Shown here: piece after piece, positions 37,760-45,227 of the stretch | How positions within the stretch are numbered: the first letter of the stretch is position 1 | How the letters are laid out: each line of letters opens with the position of its first letter | DNA from: an uncultured Flavobacterium sp. | GTDB taxonomy: Bacteria > Bacteroidota > Bacteroidia > Flavobacteriales > Flavobacteriaceae | Direction: 5' to 3' | NCBI RefSeq assembly: GCF_946478785.1 | Contig: NZ_CAMLDD010000019.1 | Coordinates: 38,234-102,233 of the forward strand | Length of the DNA: 64,000 nucleotides | Made by a program: the position numbers and the translations under genes | Notes under the pieces: model-generated | What the model was told of the DNA's origin: nothing | The model's input: the letters and a program-made list of their open reading frames with translations, nothing else | Database searches by the model: none

Positions 37760-37778
37760 ACTTATATCACTTATATGG
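37760..37778 (-). repeat. CATATAAGTGATATAAGT repeat after the DAHP synthase gene
   Basis: An exact copy of the 18-nt core found downstream of aroA, 12 nt past the stop codon and in the same orientation relative to the gene. I see no clear inverted partner in this gap (37570-37790). Confidence 0.7.
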
Positions 37779-37790
37779 TTTAAAAAAATA

Positions 37791-38873
37791 TTATGCATTC
37801 AATACTTTTTCCTGGTGACCGATACTTTCCTGGTGAATTGCTTTGAACATTTTCAAAACAAACTCTTCAGTAAGACCTTTCTTCTCACCTTCTAAAATCA
37901 TTTTTCCTAAAATTTCGTTCCAACGGCTGTTTTGAAGAATCGCTACGTTAGCATCTTTTTTCACCTGACCAATTTCGTCAGCTACTTTCATACGTTTTCC
38001 TAACAACTCTAATAAGTTAGCATCCAATACATCGATATTAGCTCTTAGTTTAGTCATTTTTGAACTGTACTCATCTGTAGTATCATCCGTTTTTCTGATA
38101 GTCAAATCTTTGATGATTTGTTTCAAAACATCTGGAGTAACTTGTTGAGCAGCATCAGACCATGCATTGTCCGGATCGTAATGCGTTTCGATAATCATAC
38201 CATCGTAATTCAAATCTAAAGCCTCTTGTGTTACTTCGAAAATCATTTTACGATCTCCTGTAATGTGAGATGGGTCGATGATTAATGGTAAATCAGGGAA
38301 TTTATTTTGCAATTCGATAGCAATCTGCCATTCCGGAATGTTTCTGTATTTTGTTTTTTCGTAAGTAGAGAACCCTCTGTGAATAACACCTAATTTCTCA
38401 ATTCCGGCCATGTGTAAACGCTCAACACCACCTAACCATAAAGCTAAATCTGGGTTTACTGGGTTTTTAACCAAAACGATTTTATCCGTTCCTTTTAATG
38501 TATCAGCAATTTCCTGAACTGCGAAAGGGTTTGCAGTTGTACGAGCTCCAACCCATAAAACGTCGATATCATGTTCTAAAGCTAATTTACAATGCGCTGC
38601 AGTCGCCACTTCAGTACCCATTAGTAAACCAGTCTCCGCTTTTGCTTTTTGCAACCATTTCAAACCAATTTCCCCAACACCTTCAAATCCTCCCGGACGC
38701 GTTCTTGGTTTCCAGATTCCAGCTCTGAACACACTAACTTTTGAATCTTTCAATTCGTGAGCAATTTTCAAAACCTGATCTTCCGTTTCTGCACTACAAG
38801 GTCCAGCTATCACAAGTGGGTGATTTAAATTGAAATCTTCTAACCACTTTCTCATTTCTTTCTTATTTTCCAT
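37791..38873 (-). CDS. Bifunctional DAHP synthase / chorismate mutase
   Basis: 360 residues. The N-terminal domain (about 1-255) is a type I DAHP synthase of the KDPG-like branch: VIAGPCSAE at 16-24, FRAGIWKPRTRPGGFEG, GARTTANPF, LVKNPVNPDL and IIDPSHITGDR. A C-terminal AroQ chorismate mutase helix bundle (about 270-355) begins TKLRANIDVLDANLLELLGKRMKVADEIG. The enzyme catalyses the first shikimate step and the chorismate-to-prephenate step. It is 12 nt downstream of tyrA and is the last gene of the pheA operon, so it shares its attenuation control. Confidence 0.95.
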   Translation of the reverse strand: MENKKEMRKWLEDFNLNHPLVIAGPCSAETEDQVLKIAHELKDSKVSVFRAGIWKPRTRPGGFEGVGEIGLKWLQKAKAETGLLMGTEVATAAHCKLALEHDIDVLWVGARTTANPFAVQEIADTLKGTDKIVLVKNPVNPDLALWLGGVERLHMAGIEKLGVIHRGFSTYEKTKYRNIPEWQIAIELQNKFPDLPLIIDPSHITGDRKMIFEVTQEALDLNYDGMIIETHYDPDNAWSDAAQQVTPDVLKQIIKDLTIRKTDDTTDEYSSKMTKLRANIDVLDANLLELLGKRMKVADEIGQVKKDANVAILQNSRWNEILGKMILEGEKKGLTEEFVLKMFKAIHQESIGHQEKVLNA

Positions 38874-38885
38874 CTTAATTCTAAT

Positions 38886-39746
38886 TTACTTTTTAGTTGT
38901 TGTTAATCCGTTTAGTATCTCTTTTATTTTATTCGTGCTTTCCATTTCTTCAAAAATGGCATTGTAATTATCTTCTTTTAGCAAATCCCTAAACCGACTG
39001 AGATTCGATATATATTCTTCTAATGTTTCAATAACATGTTCCTTGTTCTGCTTAAAAATCGGCGTCCACATTGCGGGAGAACTTTTTGCCAAACGAACGG
39101 TGCTTTCAAATCCACTTCCCGCCATATCAAAAATATCCTGTTCGTCCTTTTCTTTATTCATTACCGTTTTCCCAAGCATAAACGAACTAATGTGCGACAA
39201 ATGCGAAACGTAAGCAATATGTTTGTCGTGCGATGTCGGATCCATATATCGAATCCTCATTCCAATTTCGCTAAAAAGTTTCAACGCCTTTTCCTGCAAT
39301 TTAAAAGTGGTTTTTTCCACCTCGCAAATAATGTTTGTTTTTCCCTGAAACAACCCTTTTATTGCTGCCGAAGGTCCAGAAAACTCCGTTCCTGCTATCG
39401 GATGTGTTGCAATAAAGTTTCTTCTTTTCGGGTGACTTGCTACCGCATCGCAAATTGGTTTTTTAGTAGATCCTACTTCAAAAACAATCGTTTGATCTCC
39501 AACTGCATCAAGCACTTTTGGCAAAACAATCAAGGCCACATCAACTGGAACCGAAACAATTACAAAATCAGCTTCCGCCAGATCTTCAAAGTTTCCTGCC
39601 TGATCGATTACGCCCAAATCAATCGCTTCCTGCAGATGATTTTCGTTTTTATCGATTCCAAAAACAGTAGCATCCGGATGTTTCTCTTTGATGTCCAGCA
39701 CCATCGAACCTCCTATCAGCCCTATTCCTATTACGTATACTTTCAT
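38886..39746 (-). CDS. tyrA: Prephenate dehydrogenase
   Basis: 286 residues from the ATG at 39746. The frame extends upstream to 39824, but those 26 codons run through RNA repeat copy B and precede the true Rossmann start MKVYVIGIGLIGGSMVLDI. It converts prephenate to 4-hydroxyphenylpyruvate with NAD(P). Other motifs: VFEVGSTKKPICDAV, THPIAGTEFSGP at about 112-123, and the helical dimer domain (SHLSHISSFML). Third gene of the Phe/Tyr operon; no fused chorismate mutase, as that is on the next gene. Confidence 0.94.
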   Translation of the reverse strand: MKVYVIGIGLIGGSMVLDIKEKHPDATVFGIDKNENHLQEAIDLGVIDQAGNFEDLAEADFVIVSVPVDVALIVLPKVLDAVGDQTIVFEVGSTKKPICDAVASHPKRRNFIATHPIAGTEFSGPSAAIKGLFQGKTNIICEVEKTTFKLQEKALKLFSEIGMRIRYMDPTSHDKHIAYVSHLSHISSFMLGKTVMNKEKDEQDIFDMAGSGFESTVRLAKSSPAMWTPIFKQNKEHVIETLEEYISNLSRFRDLLKEDNYNAIFEEMESTNKIKEILNGLTTTKK

Positions 39747-39760
39747 AATTCTTTTTATTA

Positions 39761-39840
39761 GAAGCTTAATCCTGCTATCCGCTTCAATCTTTTCTGCCGA
39801 ACCCCGGCAAAAAAGGATTTCCACTTCTATCAGGGCTAGG
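39761..39840 (-). ncRNA. Dispersed structured RNA element, copy B
   Basis: On the minus strand: CCTGATAGAAGTGGAAATCC, apical stem TTTTTTGCCG/CGGCAGAAAA, then GATTGAAGCGGATAGCAGG. The base closes CCTG/CAGG. Relative to copy A both helices change while pairing is kept. It lies between the aminotransferase stop and tyrA start, inside the operon transcript and in the same orientation. Confidence 0.65.
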
Positions 39841-39863
39841 GCTTCTCGTTTTTTAACACCTCT

Positions 39864-39938
39864 GTCATTGCGAGGAACGAAGCAATCTCAGCTGCTGAAT
39901 CAATTGTTAGCGTGATTGCTTCGTCCCTCGCAAAGACA
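39864..39938. repeat. GTCATTGCGAGG palindromic repeat element
   Basis: Left arm GTCATTGCGAGGAACGAAGC followed by AATC; right arm the imperfect inverse (GATTGCTTCGTCCCTCGCAA, then AGAC). About 75 nt in total, beginning 2 nt past the aminotransferase stop. Elements opening with GTCATTGCGAGG are widespread REP-like palindromes in many bacteria. Confidence 0.75.
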
Positions 39939-39940
39939 TT

Positions 39941-41086
39941 CTAAAATCGGTCAATCGCCTCTTGTACTTTTTCTTCTTTCACACACAACGAAAATCTGAT
40001 ATATCCTTCACCATTGCTTCCGAAGATTGTTCCCGGTGTGATAAAAATATGTTTCTCGTATAATATTTCATCAATGAACTTCTCTGCTGATTCGATTCCT
40101 TCAGGCAATTTCGCCCAGACAAAAAGTCCAACTCCTTCTTTATACACTTTGCAGCCTAATTTTTCTGCCAGTTTTTCTGTTAATTCTCTTCGGCGTCTGT
40201 AAATTTTGTTCTGGTCTTCGAACCATGATTTATCACAATTCAACGCTGCAATTGCACCTTTCTGAATTCCGTAAAACATGCCGCTGTCCATATTGCTTTT
40301 TACTTTTAAGACTGCATCTATAATTTCAGGATTTCCTAAAACCATTCCGACTCTCCAGCCTGCCATGTTGAACGTTTTGCTAAGTGAGTTTAATTCTAAA
40401 GCCACATCTTTTGCGCCTTCAACCTGCAATAAACTCATCGGATTATCATTCAAAACAAAACTATACGGATTATCGTTAACCAATAATATGTTGTGTTTTT
40501 TAGCAAAAGCAACCAATTTTTCAAATAACGCTAAACTTCCTCTCGCTCCTGTTGGCATGTGAGGATATCCCAGCCACATAATTTTCACTTTCGAAAGATC
40601 CATTTTTTCCAATGCTTCAAAATCCGGTTCCCAGGCATTTTCTTCTTTCAAATCATAATAAACCGGAACAGCCTGAACCAAATTAGTTACCGAAGTATAA
40701 GTCGGATAACCCGGATTCGGAATCAAAACGTGATCGCCTTCATTTAAAAATGCTAACGAAATATGCATGATTCCTTCTTTCGAACCCATCAAAGGCAAAA
40801 TCTCATTATTCGGATTTAACGCAACACCAAACTGATCCTGATAAAAATCTGACATTCCCTTTCTCAATTCCGGCAATCCCTGATAACTCTGATAACCGTG
40901 ACCGTTTTCATCTAAAATTGCCGAAGCTACTGCTTCAATAACCTCCTTCGACGGACTCAAATCAGGGCTTCCAATTCCCATACTGATAATCGGTTTTCCT
41001 TCAGACATTAGCTGACGAACTTCTCTCAATTTTGATGAGAAATAGTATTCTTCAACTGTATCTAATCTTTTTGCTGTTGTAATCAT
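39941..41086 (-). CDS. PLP-dependent aminotransferase of the Phe/Tyr operon
   Basis: 381 residues, fold-type I class I/II aminotransferase. MGIGSPDLSPS and GYQSYQGLPELRKGM are N-terminal motifs; PNPGYPTY and NDNPYSF carry cofactor contacts; the Schiff-base lysine is K237 in NSLSKTFNMAGWRVG. Placement between pheA and tyrA implies it transaminates phenylpyruvate and 4-hydroxyphenylpyruvate to Phe and Tyr, although sequence alone resembles the LL-diaminopimelate/alanine aminotransferase group. The stop is followed by a palindromic repeat and RNA copy B, then tyrA. Confidence 0.88.
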   Translation of the reverse strand: MITTAKRLDTVEEYYFSSKLREVRQLMSEGKPIISMGIGSPDLSPSKEVIEAVASAILDENGHGYQSYQGLPELRKGMSDFYQDQFGVALNPNNEILPLMGSKEGIMHISLAFLNEGDHVLIPNPGYPTYTSVTNLVQAVPVYYDLKEENAWEPDFEALEKMDLSKVKIMWLGYPHMPTGARGSLALFEKLVAFAKKHNILLVNDNPYSFVLNDNPMSLLQVEGAKDVALELNSLSKTFNMAGWRVGMVLGNPEIIDAVLKVKSNMDSGMFYGIQKGAIAALNCDKSWFEDQNKIYRRRRELTEKLAEKLGCKVYKEGVGLFVWAKLPEGIESAEKFIDEILYEKHIFITPGTIFGSNGEGYIRFSLCVKEEKVQEAIDRF

Positions 41087-41154
41087 TATTTTTTGCTTTA
41101 GGCTTTAAGCTGTATGCTTTAGGCTTTCTTTTTTTAACTTCTAACTAATAACTT

Positions 41155-41991
41155 CTAACCTACAAAGGGTTTCGTGTTTTTATATTCTCCCAATACCTTA
41201 AAATATTCTGCCATAATATTCAGTAATGTTTTGGCTTTCGAGTAATCTTCGTAATTTTCAAATGTTACATCTACGAAAAACGAATATTTCCAGGGCGTTT
41301 CAATTTTTGGAAGTGACTGAATTTTTGTCAAATTCAGTTTGCAGTCGCTCATTACATTCAAAACCGCTGCCAAACTTCCTCTTTTATGATCTAATTCAAA
41401 TTTGATGGAAGCTCTGTTGATTTCGCTTTCCGGTAAAAATGAATTCTGTTTTTTAATAATCACAAAACGGGTCATATTGTTTTTGATTGTTTGAATTTCC
41501 GGTGCCAGAATTTCTAAATCATACATTTCAGATGCCGTTCTGCTTCCAATCGCTGCAATACCTCTTAATTGATTTTGCTCAATTCTTCTGGCAGTTTCAG
41601 CTGTATCCTTATCTTCGACCAATTTGATGTTTGGATACTGTTTTAAGAAATCCATACATTGCAATAACGCCATCGGGTGCGAATGAACTTCTTTAATATC
41701 TTCAATCTCCTGACCTTTCAAAGCCATTAAATTTTGGTGAATGCTTAAATAATGCTCTCCAATAATGTGTAAATTATTCTTGTCAATCAAAGCATAATTC
41801 GGAATAATGGGTCCTGCAATCGAATTTTCAATTGCCATAACCGCCTGATCCGTTTTTCCTGAAAGCAAGCTGTCAACCAATTCCTCAAAAGACAGACATT
41901 CATCAATATCCACGCTTTCAGAAAAATATTCCTTCACAACCTGATGATGAAAAGATCCTTTGATACCTTGTATTGCAATTTTAGTTGTCAT
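41155..41991 (-). CDS. pheA: Prephenate dehydratase
   Basis: 278 residues. It decarboxylates and dehydrates prephenate to phenylpyruvate. Catalytic domain about 1-180 (IAIQGIKGSFHHQVVKEYF, then ENSIAGPIIPNYALI and the NNMTRFVII motif at about 170-178). A C-terminal ACT domain (about 195-275, HKRGSLAAVLNVMSDCKLNLTKIQSLP) is the expected phenylalanine feedback site. No chorismate mutase fusion. It is the first structural gene of the operon and is preceded by a leader peptide and terminator, so control is both transcriptional and allosteric. Confidence 0.95.
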   Translation of the reverse strand: MTTKIAIQGIKGSFHHQVVKEYFSESVDIDECLSFEELVDSLLSGKTDQAVMAIENSIAGPIIPNYALIDKNNLHIIGEHYLSIHQNLMALKGQEIEDIKEVHSHPMALLQCMDFLKQYPNIKLVEDKDTAETARRIEQNQLRGIAAIGSRTASEMYDLEILAPEIQTIKNNMTRFVIIKKQNSFLPESEINRASIKFELDHKRGSLAAVLNVMSDCKLNLTKIQSLPKIETPWKYSFFVDVTFENYEDYSKAKTLLNIMAEYFKVLGEYKNTKPFVG

Positions 41992-41997
41992 ATAGTC

Positions 41998-42028
41998 AAA
42001 AAAAAATCCTGATTTTCATCAGGATTGT
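41998..42028 (-). terminator. Attenuator terminator in front of pheA
   Basis: On the minus strand AATCCTGAT pairs perfectly with ATCAGGATT around a GAAA loop and is followed by nine T, ending 6 nt before the pheA ATG. The 5' arm, extended to ACAATCCT (42021-42028), can instead pair with AGGATTGT at 42073-42080 next to the leader stop codon, forming an antiterminator. The two pairings exclude each other. Confidence 0.85.
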
Positions 42029-42078
42029 ATATTAGTTTTATTTGTCTTTTAATTTTCTCAAATAACCATAGCACAATC

Positions 42079-42138
42079 CTAACTTCTACTAAAGAAGAAA
42101 TAAAAGTTGTTGCTAAAATAAAAACGGTTAGTTGCCAT
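42079..42138 (-). CDS. Phe/Tyr-rich leader peptide controlling pheA
   Basis: A 19-codon frame, ATG at 42138 and TAG at 42079-42081, encodes MATNRFYFSNNFYFFFSRS. Six of 19 residues are Phe and two are Tyr, with a Phe triplet at codons 14-16. The stop codon overlaps antiterminator segment AGGATTGT (42073-42080). A ribosome stalled at codons 14-16 leaves that segment free; one reaching the stop would cover it and allow the terminator before pheA to form. A small hairpin CTTCT/AGAAG lies in codons 15-19. This is the classical layout of amino-acid attenuation. Seen: frame, composition, pairings. Inferred: the mechanism. The symbol pheL would be analogous but is not assigned. Confidence 0.82.
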   Translation of the reverse strand: MATNRFYFSNNFYFFFSRS

Positions 42139-42169
42139 TTTGTTTGTGTTATTTTTTAAATTCTGTGCG

Positions 42170-42198
42170 AATGTATAAATTATTTTAACTGCACCAAA
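42170..42198 (-). promoter_or_regulatory. Weak candidate promoter for leader and pheA
   Basis: On the minus strand TTTG (42195-42198), 17 nt, then TATACATT (42170-42177). The -33 and spacing fit, but the -7 keeps only part of TAnnTTTG. It would place the start about 25-30 nt before the leader ATG. Confidence 0.3.
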
Positions 42199-42348
42199 AA
42201 AAATATTGCATTTTCTGAAACAAAAAAGGATTTCTTAACAAATTAAAGCCGTTTTGTATTATATTTCAATAAAACAGGCTTAAAATGAGATTTATACAAT
42301 TGGTTTCAGGTCGATTAGATGACTTATTGTTTAATTACTCTCAATATT

Positions 42349-42444
42349 GTCATTCGACGAAGGAGAAATCTCATATGCAATTCGACAAAGATTGGCAACT
42401 TAGGGACGGAGCTACGAGTGTGATTTCTCCTTCGTCGAAATAAC
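42349..42444. repeat. Palindromic REP-like element with GACGAAGGAGAAATC arms
   Basis: Left arm GTCATTCGACGAAGGAGAAA (continuing TC) at 42349-42370 and its near-perfect inverse at 42422-42444 flank about 50 nt. Like the element at 39864 it opens with GTCATT. It occupies the 567-nt gap 41992-42558 along with the pheA leader and RNA copy A; the open frame at 42324-42659 crossing it is not a gene. Confidence 0.75.
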
Positions 42445-42474
42445 AAAAAGGTAATTGAAACGAGAATATTTTTT

Positions 42475-42550
42475 AGCCCCGATTGAAGTGAAAATCCTTT
42501 TGTGCCGGGGTTCGGCATAAAAGATTGTAACGAAAAGCGGGAATAGCTCC
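42475..42550 (+). ncRNA. Dispersed structured RNA element, copy A
   Basis: CCCCGATTGAAGTGAAAATCC, apical stem TTTTGTGCCG/CGGCATAAAA, then GATTGTAACGAAAAGCGGG. The base closes CCCG/CGGG. Closest to copy B. It lies 8 nt past the DUF1501 stop, on the strand opposite to that gene. Confidence 0.65.
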
Positions 42551-42558
42551 TGAAAAAA

Positions 42559-43722
42559 CTAAAACAATCCTGAAACCGGTTTATTCTTAATTCCGATTTT
42601 TGAATAATCAAAATCCATTTTTTGCTGCAATAAGGAAGCATAAACTGATCTAAAATCAATTTGATGTTTTAGATCGCCTTTATCTAAGTCGGCTAAATTT
42701 GGATTATTACCCAGAATTGTTCCTTTATTATTTCCTCCTATTACAAACATTGGTGCCGCAGTTCCGTGATCGGTTCCGCTTCCGTTGTCTTTTACGCGTC
42801 TTCCAAATTCTGAAAACACAACAACAGTAACATTTTGAAGCAATTGTGCCTGTTTTAAATCATTATAAAAACTAAACAATGCATCATTTAATTCTTTTAA
42901 TTTTCTTTCATGAAGAGTGAGTTGATTGTCGTGTGTATCAAATCCGCCAAGAGATGTGTAATATACTTTCGAATTCAGATTCCCTTTCACCAATCGGGCA
43001 ATCCATTCCAGATTTTTAGACAATCCTGTTTTTGGATAACTGATTTCGGTTTTGGATTGTTTAAGAGCATTCTGAATATCATTTGATCCTTCGACAACCG
43101 AATTGGCAATTTTTCGAACAAAATCTAGTTGCGGATTATCAGACAGCTTTTCATTTTCCTTATTTGATTTTACCTTAAATCGATCAGGGTCTTTTACTGT
43201 AATAGTATTTGGCTCCATTCCTTTTAATGCCAGATTATCTATAGAGTCCAGATTGATACCGGCAGTTGGCTGATGATCATGACATTGCAGATCCAAATAA
43301 CGTCCTAACCAGCCTTCGTTTATATATTTATTCGAATCAACAGCAGTTTGCCAAATCTCCTGACTGCGGAAATGCGAACGGACCGGTTCCGGATACCCCA
43401 CATTCTGAATTACCGTTAAATCTCCGTTTTGCTGCATCTGAGCAAAATCTTTTAAAGCAGGATGAAAAGCCATTCCTTTATTTTTACCTACAACTGCATC
43501 TTTATTTATGGCAATTTTGGTTCTGAAATCATAATATAAAGGATCTTCATACGGAATAAAAGTATTCAATCCGTCGTTTCCTCCATTAAGCTGAATAAAA
43601 ACCAGACATTGTTCGCCCATAATCAAACTATCCTGAGCACCAAAAGCATGTAAAAAACTCGGAAGAACAAGCATTCCACCAGTAAACGTACCTGTTAAGG
43701 TTAGAAAATTTCTTCTGTTCAT
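42559..43722 (-). CDS. DUF1501 protein with twin-arginine-like signal
   Basis: 387 residues. The N-terminus MNRRNFLTLTGTFTGGMLVLP is a twin-arginine type export signal. The body matches DUF1501 (alkaline-phosphatase-like fold): FIQLNGGNDGLNTFIP, RSHFRSQEIWQTA, GGFDTHDNQ and VVVFSEFGRRVKDNGSGTDHGTAAPMFVIGG, the last carrying metal-ligand-like Asp and His. The enzymatic role is unknown. It follows the DUF1800 gene by 12 nt; this pairing recurs in many bacteria and suggests the two act together. Confidence 0.9.
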   Translation of the reverse strand: MNRRNFLTLTGTFTGGMLVLPSFLHAFGAQDSLIMGEQCLVFIQLNGGNDGLNTFIPYEDPLYYDFRTKIAINKDAVVGKNKGMAFHPALKDFAQMQQNGDLTVIQNVGYPEPVRSHFRSQEIWQTAVDSNKYINEGWLGRYLDLQCHDHQPTAGINLDSIDNLALKGMEPNTITVKDPDRFKVKSNKENEKLSDNPQLDFVRKIANSVVEGSNDIQNALKQSKTEISYPKTGLSKNLEWIARLVKGNLNSKVYYTSLGGFDTHDNQLTLHERKLKELNDALFSFYNDLKQAQLLQNVTVVVFSEFGRRVKDNGSGTDHGTAAPMFVIGGNNKGTILGNNPNLADLDKGDLKHQIDFRSVYASLLQQKMDFDYSKIGIKNKPVSGLF

Positions 43723-43734
43723 AATGATAGGTTT

Positions 43735-45135
43735 TTAAATCAACTGATATTCCGGCAGCTTGGTGATATAATTAAATAAACGAACAACTGCATAATTGGC
43801 ATTAGGATTTTTAGGATCAAAATCATATTTAAGTAATTTTTCCATGTCTTTTTGCATTGAATCATTTACTTTAAATAATAACCTGTTGGACAATTCCGTA
43901 ATAATGGTTTTATTGTTTCCGTCCGGATCATATTGAATCCTGACCTCTCTTTTTTCTAATTCTTTTTTCGGTTTCGGATTGTCTTCACTCATCATAGTAT
44001 TGCTTATTTTTTTTGAAAGACTTCGTCCGCTGCAAAGCAAATCTGAAGTATTGTTTCGTTGCAGATATAGTTGTGAGGTCAGCCATGAATTTCCTCCATC
44101 CCATCCTTTTACATTGACCTGATTGTACAAATCCATTCCTTGCTGCTTTAAAAATGCTGCAACCATTGCCTCATCATATTCCTTCTGTTGTAATTCGTCA
44201 ATAAACTGTAAAATATAAACCAGAGGATCCTTGATTTTATTGCCCGAAATATTTTTGGTATATTCTTCGGTAAAGATTTTGGTAAGTAACGGTTCAATTT
44301 CAAAATTTACTTTTCTGAAATAATTACCATAATATTTCACCAATTCTTTTGATGGGGTATCGTAAAGAAACCATTTCAGGATTTTTCGTGTGATCAAATA
44401 TGGAATGTTTTTTTGTTCGAAAATGATATCGACCAAATCATCGGCTTTCCAGTTTCCTGTTCTGCCAAAATAGGTTTTGTTGCTATTATCTTCTGTGTTT
44501 TTTCTGTAAACGGCACCTTCATCACCATTATTTAATCCGGCCAGCGCTCTTGCACCGTTTTTAACATCTTCCTCTGTATAATTTCCGATTCCGATGGTGA
44601 ATAGTTCCAGTAATTCTCGGCTTAAGTTTTCGTTGATTTTACCTTTTTTATTATCTACATTATCCAGATATTTTATGATTGCATTCGACTTTACCATCTC
44701 TTTGGTTATTTCTTTGAAATTTCCAAAAGCATTTTCCCGTAAAATCATGTTGTGCTGGTAAATCCAATAACTGGTAGTTACTTTATTAGAACTTACCACA
44801 AAGTGATTGTGCAAAAAACAAACCATTTTTTCCCGCAATGGGAATTCCTCATTTTGCATTTTTGCAATCCACCATTTTCTTAATTCTGCGATAGTATTAG
44901 TTCCTCTTTTTTGAATTTTCTTTCTTTCTTCAAGATCCAATTTTTTTACGTACTCCCTATATTCTTTTAATTCAGCAATTGTTTTTGGACTGTCTTGTAA
45001 AAAGGCAGGAAGTTGAGTGTCAAATTTTGAATCATAAGATTTCTTTAGAAATTTTTCTAATCCAAGATTTTCAATTTTAACGGCTTCCTTTCCTGAAAAG
45101 CCCAATCGTAACGACCAAAGATTGCTTTTTTTCAT
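43735..45135 (-). CDS. DUF1800 protein
   Basis: 466 residues, no signal peptide. Helical protein with DUF1800 motifs: WWIAKMQNEEFPLREKMVCFLHNHFVVSSNKV near 88-119, NENLSRELLELFTIGIGNYTEEDVKNGARALAG near 165-197, and a C-terminal WDGGNSWLTSQLYLQRNNTSDLL. Function unknown. First gene of the DUF1800-DUF1501 pair. Because it lacks an export signal while its partner has a Tat-like one, they may be exported as a complex; that is speculation. Confidence 0.9.
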   Translation of the reverse strand: MKKSNLWSLRLGFSGKEAVKIENLGLEKFLKKSYDSKFDTQLPAFLQDSPKTIAELKEYREYVKKLDLEERKKIQKRGTNTIAELRKWWIAKMQNEEFPLREKMVCFLHNHFVVSSNKVTTSYWIYQHNMILRENAFGNFKEITKEMVKSNAIIKYLDNVDNKKGKINENLSRELLELFTIGIGNYTEEDVKNGARALAGLNNGDEGAVYRKNTEDNSNKTYFGRTGNWKADDLVDIIFEQKNIPYLITRKILKWFLYDTPSKELVKYYGNYFRKVNFEIEPLLTKIFTEEYTKNISGNKIKDPLVYILQFIDELQQKEYDEAMVAAFLKQQGMDLYNQVNVKGWDGGNSWLTSQLYLQRNNTSDLLCSGRSLSKKISNTMMSEDNPKPKKELEKREVRIQYDPDGNNKTIITELSNRLLFKVNDSMQKDMEKLLKYDFDPKNPNANYAVVRLFNYITKLPEYQLI

Positions 45136-45227
45136 AAATTAAAAATTTATTTAAGAATAAGACATTTGTTTGTTGAAATGGTTTAAATGTAATTCTTGTG
45201 AATGACAATCAGAAGGATTTTCTTGAA

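Noticed and set aside
39036..39761. 241-codon plus-strand open frame
   Set aside because: Antisense to tyrA, rich in Phe, Ser, His and Arg as expected from a shadow frame; no start context or family pattern.
39747..39824. 26-codon N-terminal extension of TyrA
   Set aside because: The extension is a translation of RNA repeat copy B; the Rossmann start MKVYVIGIG follows the ATG at 39746.
42324..42659. 111-codon minus-strand open frame
   Set aside because: Crosses a palindromic element, RNA copy A and the 3' end of the DUF1501 gene.
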